This document shows positions 9,281 to 16,914 of a stretch of 30,649 nucleotides of DNA, piece after piece. The stretch covers positions 1 through 30,649 of the forward strand of contig CAVGND010000017.1 of assembly GCA_963630555.1 (NCBI GenBank), in the 5' to 3' direction. The translations under genes and the position numbers were made by a program. The stretch comes from CAVALG01 sp963630555. Its GTDB lineage: Bacteria > Bacillota > Clostridia > Oscillospirales > Acutalibacteraceae. The notes under the pieces were generated by a model. It saw nothing but the letters and a program-made list of their open reading frames with translations. It searched no databases and had not been told where the DNA came from. Positions within the stretch are counted from its first letter, which is position 1. The number at the start of each line of letters is the position of its first letter.

Positions 9281-9640
9281 ATGAAAATTTTCGATGAAGC
9301 ATTTGACAAAGCAAAGGACACATTTGAAGTTTTAGGCGATAAAACCAACGAGGTTATCTCGGTAGGCAAATTAAAAATGAAGGCTCGCAGTCTTTCGGTT
9401 AAACTCGGTGCGGATTACGAACAGCTCGGCCGCCTGCATTATGCCGTTTTGGGCGGTGCGGAAGTTGACGAAGCAGCCGAAACGGAACTTAAAGCCGCAA
9501 TATCGGAAAAAGAAAGCGGAATTGCCGAACTTAAAAAAGAAATTGCAAAACAGCAAAACGGCAAAGTGTGCGCCAAATGCGGCAAAATAAATTGCAATGA
9601 CGCATCATATTGCAACGGCTGCGGTGAATCGCTTAAATAA
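9281..9640 (+). CDS. Small coiled-coil protein with C-terminal zinc ribbon
   Basis: A 119-residue protein of unknown function. The C-terminus has a zinc-ribbon pattern: Cys97, Cys100, Cys111 and Cys114 in CAKCGK...YCNGCGE. Residues about 65-93 are rich in Glu, Lys and Ala and look like a coiled coil. No signal peptide or membrane segment is seen. An ATG at 9272 in the same frame abuts the AAAGG site, so the ATG at 9281, 8 nt downstream of AGGA, is chosen. It has its own promoter and is followed closely by the flippase gene. Confidence 0.75.
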   Translation: MKIFDEAFDKAKDTFEVLGDKTNEVISVGKLKMKARSLSVKLGADYEQLGRLHYAVLGGAEVDEAAETELKAAISEKESGIAELKKEIAKQQNGKVCAKCGKINCNDASYCNGCGESLK

Positions 9641-9653
9641 GGGAATTCAGATA

Positions 9654-11360
9654 ATGGAAAATCAGAACAGAAAGCAGCAGGGCTTTTTGCAGGGCGCCGC
9701 TATTCTTGTGCTGTCAACCGTGATTGTAAAAATCATCGGTGCAATATTCAAAATTCCCCTTTCAAACCTGATAGGTGATTTGGGCTTTGGATATTTTTCA
9801 TCGGCATACGACCTGTTTTTACCGATATACTCGCTCTCTATGGCAGGGCTGCCGATAGCCGTTTCCCGTATGGTGGCTGAAAATATAGCCAAGAAAAAAT
9901 ACAGGGAGGCTCGAAAGACCTTCTCGGTAGCAAAAAGGGCATTCTGGGTCACGGGACTTTGCGGATTTGCCGTAATGCTGCTGGCAATATATCCGTTTTT
10001 GATTATAACCGGATCGGACAGGCACAGCGTTTACAGTATGCTGGCGATTGCGCCTGCACTTGTTTTTTGCTGCATAATGTCGGCATATCGCGGATATTAT
10101 GAGGGGCTGCGGAATATGTACCCTACCGCCGTTTCGGATATTATCGAGGCACTCGGGAAATTGATAATAGGTTACGGCTTCGCATACGCTTTGCTTAAAA
10201 TTACGGGCAGCGTTGCGTTCGCTGCCGCCGGGGCAATGCTCGGCATAACTATCGGAACGGCGCTCGGAGCATTGTATCTGTATATTCACGACCGTCGCAA
10301 GGGGGATATGATAACCGAAGAAGAATTATTGCTTTCTCCGGAACCCGACAGCGGCAGGTTTATTTTAAAATGCCTTATTGCTATTGCCGTGCCGGTCGTT
10401 ATCAGTTCCCTTACCACCAATATTACAAGTCTTATTGATGTAACTATGGTAAAAGCACAGTTGAGCCGTATTATGAAAACCGACGGTAATGTCATTCGTG
10501 ATATGTACGCCGCTTCCATTAAGGACTATAACTCGGGCGTTAAGGCTGCCGATATGTTAAAGGACAGCGATATGCCCACGTTCCTGTACGGCGTAAGAAG
10601 CAAGGCGTTCACACTTTATAATCTTATGCCCACCATAACATCGGTTTTGGGCGTCGGTGCCATTCCCGTGCTTACAACCGCATGGGTCGAAAAAAACCGT
10701 GAAGATATAAAGAAAAATATAGAAATAATTTTAAAGACCACCGCCGTTATTGCAATGCCTGTGGGTTTTGGACTTATAGCCCTCTCGGACGGTATTATGG
10801 GACTTTTATATACAAGCGTCGCGTCGGTTGAAATCGGCGGGAAAATGCTTCGTCTGCTCGGCATAGCCACTATATTTGCGGGATTTACCGTTCCGCTTAC
10901 AAGTATGCTGCAGGCAATAGGTAAGCAGACCGTGCCGGTTAAAAACATCGCCGTCGGCGCCTGCCTTAAAATCCTTGTAAACTTTATTTTCGTGGGCGTA
11001 CCGCAGATAAACATAATCGGCGCACCGATAGGGACAATTTGCTGTTACGGGTATATTTCCACGGCAAACTTTGTCTGCCTTGTAAAATATTCGGGCGTTA
11101 TGCCCGCGCTTAAAAAGACATTGGCTGTCCCTCTGCTTTCGGGCTTGCTTTGCGGGGCGGGTGCATTTATATGTAATGCAGCATTCTCAAAATTTATTTC
11201 GGGCGGCAGACTTGCTACCGTTTTGTCAATTGTATTTGCTGCAGTAATCTATCTTTTTGCACTGATAATTTTAAAATGTATTGAAAAAAACGATATATTA
11301 TCCCTGCCAAAAGGAGAAAAATTTGCAAAAGTACTTGAAAAATTGAAAATAATAAGGTAA
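9654..11360 (+). CDS. MOP-superfamily polysaccharide/lipid flippase, YabM/SpoVB-like
   Basis: A 568-residue multi-spanning membrane protein (about 14 hydrophobic segments) of the polysaccharide-transport branch of the MOP/MATE exporters, the group containing SpoVB, MurJ and YabM. The N-terminal FLQGAAILVLSTVIVKIIGA and the following PLSNLIGD-LGFGYFSSAY stretch are typical. In Bacillus subtilis yabM lies just upstream of the mazG-yabO-yabP-yabQ-divIC-yabR-spoIIE run, so the position here supports a YabM orthologue. The ATG at 9654 is chosen because AAGGGA (9639-9644) sits 9 nt upstream; an earlier in-frame ATG inside the zinc-ribbon gene has no site. A lipid-linked cell-wall or spore-envelope precursor is the likely cargo, inferred from family only. 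Confidence 0.88.
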   Translation: MENQNRKQQGFLQGAAILVLSTVIVKIIGAIFKIPLSNLIGDLGFGYFSSAYDLFLPIYSLSMAGLPIAVSRMVAENIAKKKYREARKTFSVAKRAFWVTGLCGFAVMLLAIYPFLIITGSDRHSVYSMLAIAPALVFCCIMSAYRGYYEGLRNMYPTAVSDIIEALGKLIIGYGFAYALLKITGSVAFAAAGAMLGITIGTALGALYLYIHDRRKGDMITEEELLLSPEPDSGRFILKCLIAIAVPVVISSLTTNITSLIDVTMVKAQLSRIMKTDGNVIRDMYAASIKDYNSGVKAADMLKDSDMPTFLYGVRSKAFTLYNLMPTITSVLGVGAIPVLTTAWVEKNREDIKKNIEIILKTTAVIAMPVGFGLIALSDGIMGLLYTSVASVEIGGKMLRLLGIATIFAGFTVPLTSMLQAIGKQTVPVKNIAVGACLKILVNFIFVGVPQINIIGAPIGTICCYGYISTANFVCLVKYSGVMPALKKTLAVPLLSGLLCGAGAFICNAAFSKFISGGRLATVLSIVFAAVIYLFALIILKCIEKNDILSLPKGEKFAKVLEKLKIIR

Positions 11361-11424
11361 AATAATAGCAGTTATCGGAATTGGCAACTTTTTTTGATAT
11401 TTTGATTTCATTTTGTACAAGTTG

Positions 11425-11453
11425 TTGATAGTGATACGAAAAACGGCTATAAG
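11425..11453 (+). promoter_or_regulatory. Promoter for the HU gene
   Basis: TTGATA at 11425-11430 and TATAAG at 11448-11453 are 17 bp apart. A strong AGGAGG (11467-11472) follows, 8 nt before the HU start. Position and strong initiation signals fit a highly expressed single-gene transcript ending at the 11784 terminator. Confidence 0.65.
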
Positions 11454-11480
11454 CCTTAAAAAAATCAGGAGGTTGTTCAA

Positions 11481-11753
11481 ATGAACAAGACAGAACTTAT
11501 TGCAGCAGTTGCAGAAAAAGCAAATTTAAGCAAAAAGGACGCCGACGCAGCGTTCAGCGCAGTTGTCGACTCGATAACAGGCGCTCTTAAAGCAGGCGAC
11601 AAGGTTCAGCTTATCGGTTTCGGTACTTTTGAAGTTCGCGAGCGTCCGGAAAGAACCGGCAGAAACCCCCAGACCAAAGAAACTATAACCATCCCTGCAA
11701 CAAAGGTTCCTGCTTTCAAAGCAGGCTCAGCTCTTAAAAACGCTGTTAAATAA
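11481..11753 (+). CDS. hup: DNA-binding protein HU
   Basis: A 90-residue HU/IHF-family protein, a histone-like dimer that bends and compacts DNA. The fold is complete: N-terminal helices, GFGTFEVRERPERTGRNPQT (the beta arm with RNP), and the C-terminal VPAFKAGSALKNAV. It has a perfect AGGAGG site, its own promoter and a strong terminator. Its codons look more restricted than the neighbours' (repeated GCA, CTT and GTT), as expected for an abundant protein. HU genes often sit beside yabO in Clostridia, taking the position held by mazG in B. subtilis. Confidence 0.97.
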   Translation: MNKTELIAAVAEKANLSKKDADAAFSAVVDSITGALKAGDKVQLIGFGTFEVRERPERTGRNPQTKETITIPATKVPAFKAGSALKNAVK

Positions 11754-11783
11754 TTAAACGGCAAAATATTTTGAGCAAACCCG

Positions 11784-11826
11784 ACTCCGGCGAACCCTTT
11801 AGGGTGCGCCGGAGTTTACTGTTTTT
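11784..11826 (+). terminator. Rho-independent terminator after HU
   Basis: A 9-bp stem, ACTCCGGCG (11784-11792) with CGCCGGAGT (11807-11815), is extended by an inner ACCC/GGGT stem and followed by a T-rich tract to 11826. Confidence 0.9.
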
Positions 11827-11865
11827 AATTTTAACCGCCCGAAACAAAGGCGTTGGGAGAATATT

Positions 11866-12123
11866 ATGAGATTGGATAAATATTTGAAAATTTCACGCAT
11901 AATTAAAAGACGAACCGTTGCGAATGAAGCATGCGACGCCGGGCGCGTAAAGGTGAACGGGAAAACGGCGCGTGCGTCTTATGATGTAAAATGCGGCGAT
12001 GTTATAACCATATCGTTCGGTTCGCGAACAGTGAGCGCAGAGGTTTTAAGCGTAAACGAATACGCAAAAAAGGACGATGCCGCCCTGATGTACAGATTGA
12101 CCGAACAAACCGATAACAATTGA
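11866..12123 (+). CDS. rqcP: S4-domain RNA-binding protein RqcP (YabO)
   Basis: An 85-residue single S4-domain protein. The N-terminal MRLDKYLKISRIIKRRTVA and GRVKVNGK match the S4 RNA-binding core; length equals Bacillus YabO. YabO/RqcP works with RqcH in ribosome-associated quality control, stabilising tRNA on stalled 50S subunits during poly-alanine tailing; rqcH is not in this window. GGGAGA lies upstream of the ATG. It heads the yabO-yabP-yabQ-divIC order conserved from Bacillus to Clostridia. Confidence 0.92.
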   Translation: MRLDKYLKISRIIKRRTVANEACDAGRVKVNGKTARASYDVKCGDVITISFGSRTVSAEVLSVNEYAKKDDAALMYRLTEQTDNN

Positions 12124-12180
12124 TATCACCGGGTATTAACTGTGCGGTTTTAGTTCGGCAACAGAACGGTTTTAACTGTT

Positions 12181-12205
12181 ACGGGTCATAAATTCACCCG
12201 TTTTA
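12181..12205 (+). terminator. Possible weak terminator after rqcP
   Basis: ACGGGT (12181-12186) pairs with ACCCGT (12196-12201) and is followed by TTTAT. The stem is only 6 bp with a 9-nt loop, so at best a partial terminator. It lies in the 174-bp gap before yabP, which may also hold a sporulation promoter that I could not identify. Confidence 0.4.
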
Positions 12206-12297
12206 TCATATTTATTAGCATAAAATATAGCGGCTGCAAACCCGGGTAAAATCAATTGGTTGCATATCGGTTTAAAGCCGTTTACAGAGGTGCAAGT

Positions 12298-12579
12298 ATG
12301 GCAGAAATCAACCGTCCGCAGGCAATCGATAATACAATTATTCTTAAAAACCGCGAACTGCTTGATATAAGCGGTGTGAACGAAGTCATCGGGTTTGACG
12401 ATAACACGGTTACTGTGAAATGTGACCTCGGCGAACTTACCGTTCGCGGCTCAAAACTTCATATAAACAACTACGATCTCAAAACCGCAGACCTGTCGCT
12501 TTCCGGCAGAATAACCGCCGTTTATTACAACGAAACCACAAAACGCGACGCATCGTTTTTGAAAAGGATATTCAAATGA
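12298..12579 (+). CDS. yabP: Sporulation protein YabP
   Basis: A 93-residue YabP/YqfC-family protein, mainly beta-strand, with family features such as the LLDISGVNEV start and the LTVRGSKLHI core. In Bacillus subtilis YabP is made in the mother cell and is required with YabQ for spore cortex formation. The ATG at 12298 has AGAGG (12286-12290) 7 nt upstream; a longer in-frame TTG start at 12256 lacks a site and adds non-family residues. It overlaps yabQ by 4 nt (ATGA), so the pair is translationally coupled. Confidence 0.92.
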   Translation: MAEINRPQAIDNTIILKNRELLDISGVNEVIGFDDNTVTVKCDLGELTVRGSKLHINNYDLKTADLSLSGRITAVYYNETTKRDASFLKRIFK

Positions 12580-13058
12580 ATGATGCGGTTTTGCCGGCGC
12601 AAATTATTGCGTTTTTAATGTCGGTACTTTACGGTGCGGCGCTATGTATATTGCATGACATTATGCGCCTTATGCACCGTAAAGGCGTGCGTTCGGCTGT
12701 AGCGGTGTTTTTTCTGGATATATTTTTTTGGCTGGCTGCGGCGGCAGCGGCGTTCTGCCTGGCTTTGCTTTATGCCGCCTGTCATATGCGGTTTTACCTT
12801 GTCGCAGGCGAACTTATCGGATTTGTGATTTTCAGGCTGCTGTTGTCCGATGTCTTTCTGAAAATTGCCGAGGGTGTTGTAAGCGTTGTGACGTTTGCCG
12901 CGAGCCTTGTGTTGAAACCTTTAAAATATTTCGGTGGGTTGCTTAAAACTGCGGCAGTGTCGGCGTTTCGCCGCGCTGCTGCCGCTTTTAGCCGACTTTT
13001 TTTGTCGGTTTTGAAAAAAATTAAAAAAAGTCACGTATTTAGCGCAAAAAATGCTTGA
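12576..13058 (+). CDS. yabQ: Spore cortex biosynthesis membrane protein YabQ
   Basis: A 160-residue membrane protein of the YabQ family, needed for spore cortex assembly in Bacillus. Three or so hydrophobic segments fill the first 80 residues (about 4-24, 42-66, 70-85), followed by a more amphipathic, Lys/Arg-rich C-terminal region ending in LKKIKKSH. It is coupled to yabP by a 4-nt overlap. The divIC promoter begins inside its stop codon region. Confidence 0.88.
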   Translation: MNDAVLPAQIIAFLMSVLYGAALCILHDIMRLMHRKGVRSAVAVFFLDIFFWLAAAAAAFCLALLYAACHMRFYLVAGELIGFVIFRLLLSDVFLKIAEGVVSVVTFAASLVLKPLKYFGGLLKTAAVSAFRRAAAAFSRLFLSVLKKIKKSHVFSAKNA

Positions 13059-13084
13059 AACCGCTTGCCAACCTGTTGTATAAT
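13055..13084 (+). promoter_or_regulatory. Promoter for divIC
   Basis: TTGAAA at 13055-13060 overlaps the yabQ stop; TATAAT at 13079-13084 follows after 18 bp. This would let the division gene divIC and yabR be expressed in vegetative cells independently of the sporulation genes yabP and yabQ. Confidence 0.65.
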
Positions 13085-13116
13085 ATTTTAAAGCGTATAA
13101 AAATGGGGTGTCAACA

Positions 13117-13407
13117 GTGAAAAATACCTCTAAAAGAAAAAAAAGTGTATTGTTGCGCGTAGTCCTTTTGGCTTTCTCTGTCTATATTATGATCACCGCA
13201 GGAAGTTTACAGGTTGAACTTATTAAAAGCCGCAAAGAACTTGAAGAACGCACCAAGGCAAAGGACGAACTTCGTATAAGTGTTGCCGAGTTGACCGATT
13301 TGCTTGAAAGCGGAACGGAAAAAGATTTTATCGAACGTGCCGCCCGCGAAAAATTAAATTACGCTTTTCCCGACGAAACGGTTTTTGAAGATCAATCGGG
13401 GAAATGA
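13117..13407 (+). CDS. divIC: Septum formation initiator DivIC/FtsB-like
   Basis: A 96-residue bitopic protein: basic N-terminus (KNTSKRKK), one transmembrane helix (about 12-31), an extracytoplasmic coiled coil (about 35-65) and the C-terminal ERAAREKLNYAFPDE, which matches the FtsB/DivIC family ending. DivIC works with FtsL and DivIB in the divisome. The GTG at 13117 is chosen because GGGG at 13105-13108 is 8 nt upstream; a GTG at 13108 overlaps that site. Neighbours are yabQ and yabR as in Bacillus. Confidence 0.9.
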   Translation: MKNTSKRKKSVLLRVVLLAFSVYIMITAGSLQVELIKSRKELEERTKAKDELRISVAELTDLLESGTEKDFIERAAREKLNYAFPDETVFEDQSGK

Positions 13408-13434
13408 TAAACCACAGGAGGATAATATTCTTTT

Positions 13435-13878
13435 ATGCAATTGACAGTCGGCCAGATTTTAGACGGAAAAGTTACGGGGATAACCAAATTCGGCGCGTTT
13501 GTAGACGTAGGTGAGGGCAAAAACGGTATGGTACATATATCGGAGGTTGCCCAGACCTATGTAAACGATATTAACGACCACCTGAAAGTGGGCGATGCCG
13601 TAAAGGTTAAAGTCCTTACTATAGGGGAGGACGGCAAGGTAAGTTTAAGCATTAAAAAAGCAATGGAACCGCCCAAAAAGCCTGCTTTTCAACGTAAACC
13701 GCGCGAGGGCGCTAAGCCCGAAAACGGAGGCAGCCGCCAACCTAAAAAAACCGAGCCGGTAGACCCGTTTGAGGCGATGATGGCTAAATTCAAACAAACA
13801 AGCGACGAAAAGTTTTCGGATCTTAAAAGAAAAAACCCCGAAATCCGCCGTACAAAACGCGGTTCGGGAATGAGATGA
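13435..13878 (+). CDS. yabR: S1-domain RNA-binding protein, YabR type
   Basis: A 147-residue protein with one S1 RNA-binding domain (residues 1-75; VGQILDGKVTGITKFGAFVD and NGMVHISE are the core). The rest is a flexible basic tail rich in Pro, Lys and Arg, ending in RRTKRGSGMR. The arrangement matches YabR, whose exact role is not settled; RNA or ribosome binding is likely. AGGAGG lies 13 nt before the ATG, a rather long spacing. In Bacillus subtilis spoIIE lies just beyond; here four other genes intervene. Confidence 0.9.
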   Translation: MQLTVGQILDGKVTGITKFGAFVDVGEGKNGMVHISEVAQTYVNDINDHLKVGDAVKVKVLTIGEDGKVSLSIKKAMEPPKKPAFQRKPREGAKPENGGSRQPKKTEPVDPFEAMMAKFKQTSDEKFSDLKRKNPEIRRTKRGSGMR

Positions 13879-13884
13879 ATATAA

Positions 13885-13928
13885 TATAAACAAAAACACG
13901 CTCGGCGCACAACGGTGCCGGGCGTGTT
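13885..13928 (-). terminator. Terminator for the glycosyltransferase gene (convergent with yabR)
   Basis: Arms 13895-13906 and 13917-13928 form a 12-bp stem with one G-U wobble and a 10-nt loop. On the minus strand the stem is followed by TTTTTGTTT, a good tract; on the plus strand there is no T run, so it serves yabR poorly. Confidence 0.85.
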
Positions 13929-13948
13929 ATCAAGTTTCAGAAGCAAGT

Positions 13949-15439
13949 TCAATTAAAAAATCTTAGCGAAAAAGACTTAGCAAAGCCTATCCGGCTTTGA
14001 AAGTTTTTTCGTTTGACGCTGTGCGCCCCCGTTTTGTTTTCATTCGGCATTTTATCTATACCCACCGCAACCTTGTGCGGTATCGGTTTCCATTCAACCT
14101 TACTGAAACAGGCAATTATCAAACTTATTTTCCCGATAATATCAAAAAGCGGGAAGGTAAGGCAATAAAACATTTTTTTGAAAACATTGAATTTTTTAAT
14201 CCTGCGGTATTCAATTATATAAATATATACCGCGACTATTACGGTTTTAAGGTATGATATCGTAAAATATCCGACTACGGTGTAAAGCGTAAGCATACCT
14301 ACCGCCGCCCAGCCGTGCAGGCGGAATCTGATGTTGAACCAAATGAAAATATTTTTAAGAAGGGACGGCGCTAAAAAAGTGGTTACCGTCATAAGGCCGC
14401 AAAGCACAAGAACCGAGCGCAAAATCAATATCAGTATTCGTTTAAAGAAACTTATAAGTGCTCTCGGGTAAACTATCGAGAGCATATCAAAACTCATAAA
14501 ACGCAGTTTAAGCCGTGCAAAAAATCCGTCGTTACACAGCCCCTTTTTGGGCATAACGGTGTTTTTAAGAAGTTTACCGCCCGATTCGGCAAGCGCCTGA
14601 ATGTGGCCTTTCGCCCAGCGTATGCGCTGCCGCAGCGCTATGTACAGATCGGTCGGCTGTTCGTCGTAAAATTCGGCTGCGTGATTGTAAGATATTTTGT
14701 ATCCGTTTGTGACCGCGTCGGCGCAAAAGGCACGGTCTTCGGTAAGGCTTGTGTAATTCCAACCGTCCTTTACTATTTCGGCGGCAAACATAAATCCCGT
14801 ACCCTGTATTCGGTGTGCAAGGTGTAAAAGCGACCTCGCACGCCCTTCGGCTCTTGCGGTTCTGAGCCAATGTATGCCGTATGACGCGGCTATCCAGTTA
14901 TCGTCAAAATTTTTGGTATTGCGGTATGATGTTACAATCTTTTCGCCGGCGTCAAACGCCTCGTTCATACGCGAAATGTAGTCATTTTTAAGCAGATTGT
15001 CCGCGTCAAAAATAAAAAACGCTTCAAAGGCATCGTCACCGTAGTCACGCTTGATACATTCAACTAAGAATTGAAGCGCAAAACCCTTTGTACGGTGTGC
15101 CGTGTCATACCGTTCATAGCATACCGCGCCGCCCTGCCGCGCTATTTCTGCGGTGCGGTCGGTGCAGTTATCGGCAACTACGAAAACCGTTACAAGTTCT
15201 TTCGGATAATCCTGTTCCGCCAGACTTTCAAGCAGTTTGGCTATAACCGTTTCTTCGTTTCTTGCCGCTATCATAACGGCGTAGCGGTGCTGCCGCCGCG
15301 CGGTCGGGAATTTGCGGGTCGCAAATAAACCGATTACTGCATAAATTATTTTATAATACAAAAGATAGGTTACGGCAGATGAAATGTAACCTAACCCTTT
15401 TACGATAACGTCTTTAAATATGAATTTTAATGTGTTCAT
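13949..15439 (-). CDS. Membrane processive glycosyltransferase, family 2
   Basis: A 496-residue GT2 enzyme of the hyaluronan/cellulose synthase-like type. The signature series is complete: MIAARNEE (56-63), DAD at 145-147, TED at 233-235 and QRIRW at 271-275. One membrane segment lies near the N-terminus (about 15-40) and about four near the C-terminus (about 300-450), so it probably makes and exports a beta-linked polymer or adds sugars to a lipid. The sugar is not predictable. The start at 15439 has GGGAGA upstream and lies downstream of the promoter at 15480-15508; a longer in-frame start would place that promoter inside the gene. It diverges from the sortase gene set. Confidence 0.88.
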   Translation of the reverse strand: MNTLKFIFKDVIVKGLGYISSAVTYLLYYKIIYAVIGLFATRKFPTARRQHRYAVMIAARNEETVIAKLLESLAEQDYPKELVTVFVVADNCTDRTAEIARQGGAVCYERYDTAHRTKGFALQFLVECIKRDYGDDAFEAFFIFDADNLLKNDYISRMNEAFDAGEKIVTSYRNTKNFDDNWIAASYGIHWLRTARAEGRARSLLHLAHRIQGTGFMFAAEIVKDGWNYTSLTEDRAFCADAVTNGYKISYNHAAEFYDEQPTDLYIALRQRIRWAKGHIQALAESGGKLLKNTVMPKKGLCNDGFFARLKLRFMSFDMLSIVYPRALISFFKRILILILRSVLVLCGLMTVTTFLAPSLLKNIFIWFNIRFRLHGWAAVGMLTLYTVVGYFTISYLKTVIVAVYIYIIEYRRIKKFNVFKKMFYCLTFPLFDIIGKISLIIACFSKVEWKPIPHKVAVGIDKMPNENKTGAHSVKRKNFQSRIGFAKSFSLRFFN

Positions 15440-15479
15440 AATATCTCCCATCGAATCCAATACAAGACTGACACGAAAC

Positions 15480-15508
15480 ATTTTACGACATACGGTAATG
15501 ATAGTCAA
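15480..15508 (-). promoter_or_regulatory. Promoter for the glycosyltransferase gene
   Basis: On the minus strand TTGACT (15503-15508) and TAAAAT (15480-15485) are separated by 17 bp. The predicted leader is about 33 nt and confirms the choice of the 15439 start. Confidence 0.65.
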
Positions 15509-15610
15509 CAAAATAAAATAATGTTTAATAATTTTTAAATATATCTTAAATATATCTTTAATAACAGGAATATTTTTACGCTGCATTGACATATTTTAAT
15601 TAATTAGGAC

Positions 15611-15639
15611 TTGACAAAGCCCGAAATAAGATTTATAAT
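15611..15639 (+). promoter_or_regulatory. Perfect-consensus sigma-A promoter for the sortase operon
   Basis: TTGACA (15611-15616), a 17-bp spacer and TATAAT (15634-15639) match the consensus exactly. GGAGG (15667-15671) follows, 9 nt before the ATG. Strong constitutive expression of the surface protein is implied. Confidence 0.88.
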
Positions 15640-15680
15640 CTTAGATACAGTATTTGTGATTTAGTTGGAGGATTGGCATT

Positions 15681-16238
15681 ATGAAAAAGATTTTATGTGT
15701 TGCTATTGCAATAGTACTGGCAGTTGCGGTTTTCGCAGTACCGGTTTCTGCCGCTACCCCGAGGGAGAAAGTTGCGTCTGCTGTAAAGGCGGCTATTCCG
15801 AAAGCGTATAATGATCTTTTTGTTGCATCTGTTGACAATATTTTGAATCAGGTTGAAGTAACCGAAGATCAGGCTGCGCAGGTTATCGCCATAATTGACG
15901 AGACCAAGGCAAAGCTTCCGGACAGGGGTCACTCGCTTCATCAATATTCGGATGAAGAAAAGGCATACGCAACCGAGCAGTTCGGCAAAGCGTGCGCAGT
16001 TCTTAACATAACCTACAAGTTTGTCGCTAAAAAAGGCGCTATCCATGTGGGCGATATTGTTTGCGAACTTTACTACAACAATACCCTTATAGGTGTTCTT
16101 GACGGTGATATCGGCGTAAAGAAAACAGGTGCCGATATGTCAAATACCGTTTCGGCTCTTGCAATTGCCGGAGGTGCGGTTCTTATGGCTGCCGCTGCGT
16201 TATTTGTTTTCAAAAAGTCCGCAACTGTAGAGGCGTAA
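15681..16238 (+). CDS. Secreted surface protein with variant sortase-type anchor
   Basis: An unrecognised 185-residue protein with clear targeting signals. A signal peptide covers residues 1-24 (MKKILC start, hydrophobic core, cleavage likely after VSA). The mature part (about 25-147) is helical, then beta-rich. The C-terminus looks like a cell-wall sorting signal: KKTGA (147-151), a hydrophobic stretch (156-177), then KK and a short tail. The usual proline of LPxTG/NPxTG is missing. The sortase gene starts 7 nt after this stop codon, which supports a dedicated substrate-enzyme pair. A simple C-terminal membrane anchor not cut by sortase is the alternative. Confidence 0.75.
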   Translation: MKKILCVAIAIVLAVAVFAVPVSAATPREKVASAVKAAIPKAYNDLFVASVDNILNQVEVTEDQAAQVIAIIDETKAKLPDRGHSLHQYSDEEKAYATEQFGKACAVLNITYKFVAKKGAIHVGDIVCELYYNNTLIGVLDGDIGVKKTGADMSNTVSALAIAGGAVLMAAAALFVFKKSATVEA

Positions 16239-16245
16239 TTTAAGA

Positions 16246-16914
16246 TTGCAAAATAAAAACAATAAAACCAAGGGGATAAAGCACTTTGTTCTCTTGGTTT
16301 TTCCTTTTGTACTGATATTTGCTTCGTTACTTTTAATATCGTTCGGCGCAATTCGACTGGTAGCGGACAGCCCGTCGATAAGCGCATTTTTAGTTCCCCA
16401 AGAGTCACAAAACAGTACCGAAAGCAAACCCGATACAAGCAAGGAAACAGAACAGGAAGACGCCTTCCCCTCAATTGCTTACGGCAGCAATTGGGCTACT
16501 TTAAATGTTGAAGGATGGACAAAAAATACCGACATTCCCGTGTATTTCGGCGATGAGGACAACATTTTGTCGAAAGGGGCGGGCATGTGGATATGCTCAA
16601 GATTTTGCGGACAAAACGGGAAGACGGTAATCTCTGCCCATGTGACTACCGATTTTTACGAACTTGAAACCACACCCGTAGGCGCAATTGTTACGGTAAA
16701 TACCGTATACGGAGATTACACTTACCGCGTGCGTGAAGTTAAGGTGTTTGACTGTACGGACGGCTCATTAATAGCCCCTGAAGACGGCAAAGATGTTTTG
16801 GTTATGTACACCTGTTACCCGCGCTCGGTAGGGATACGCTACACTCCGACCCGTTGCGCCCTGATATGTGATAAAGAAAGCGGAAAGGAATGGCCCGGCT
16901 ATGGCGCAGACTGA
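16246..16914 (+). CDS. Sortase-family transpeptidase
   Basis: A 222-residue protein with an N-terminal membrane anchor (about 12-34), a Ser/Thr/Glu-rich linker (about 50-72) and a sortase beta-barrel. Catalytic candidates are His132 in ISAHVTT, Cys190 in LVMYTCYP and Arg203 in TPTRCALIC; this follows the His/TLxTC/Arg order of sortases. The His motif reads SAH instead of the common GH. A class cannot be assigned securely, though the size fits class D/E-like housekeeping or single-substrate enzymes. The start is a TTG at 16246 with AGAGG inside the upstream gene. It overlaps the next gene by 14 nt. Confidence 0.82.
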   Translation: MQNKNNKTKGIKHFVLLVFPFVLIFASLLLISFGAIRLVADSPSISAFLVPQESQNSTESKPDTSKETEQEDAFPSIAYGSNWATLNVEGWTKNTDIPVYFGDEDNILSKGAGMWICSRFCGQNGKTVISAHVTTDFYELETTPVGAIVTVNTVYGDYTYRVREVKVFDCTDGSLIAPEDGKDVLVMYTCYPRSVGIRYTPTRCALICDKESGKEWPGYGAD

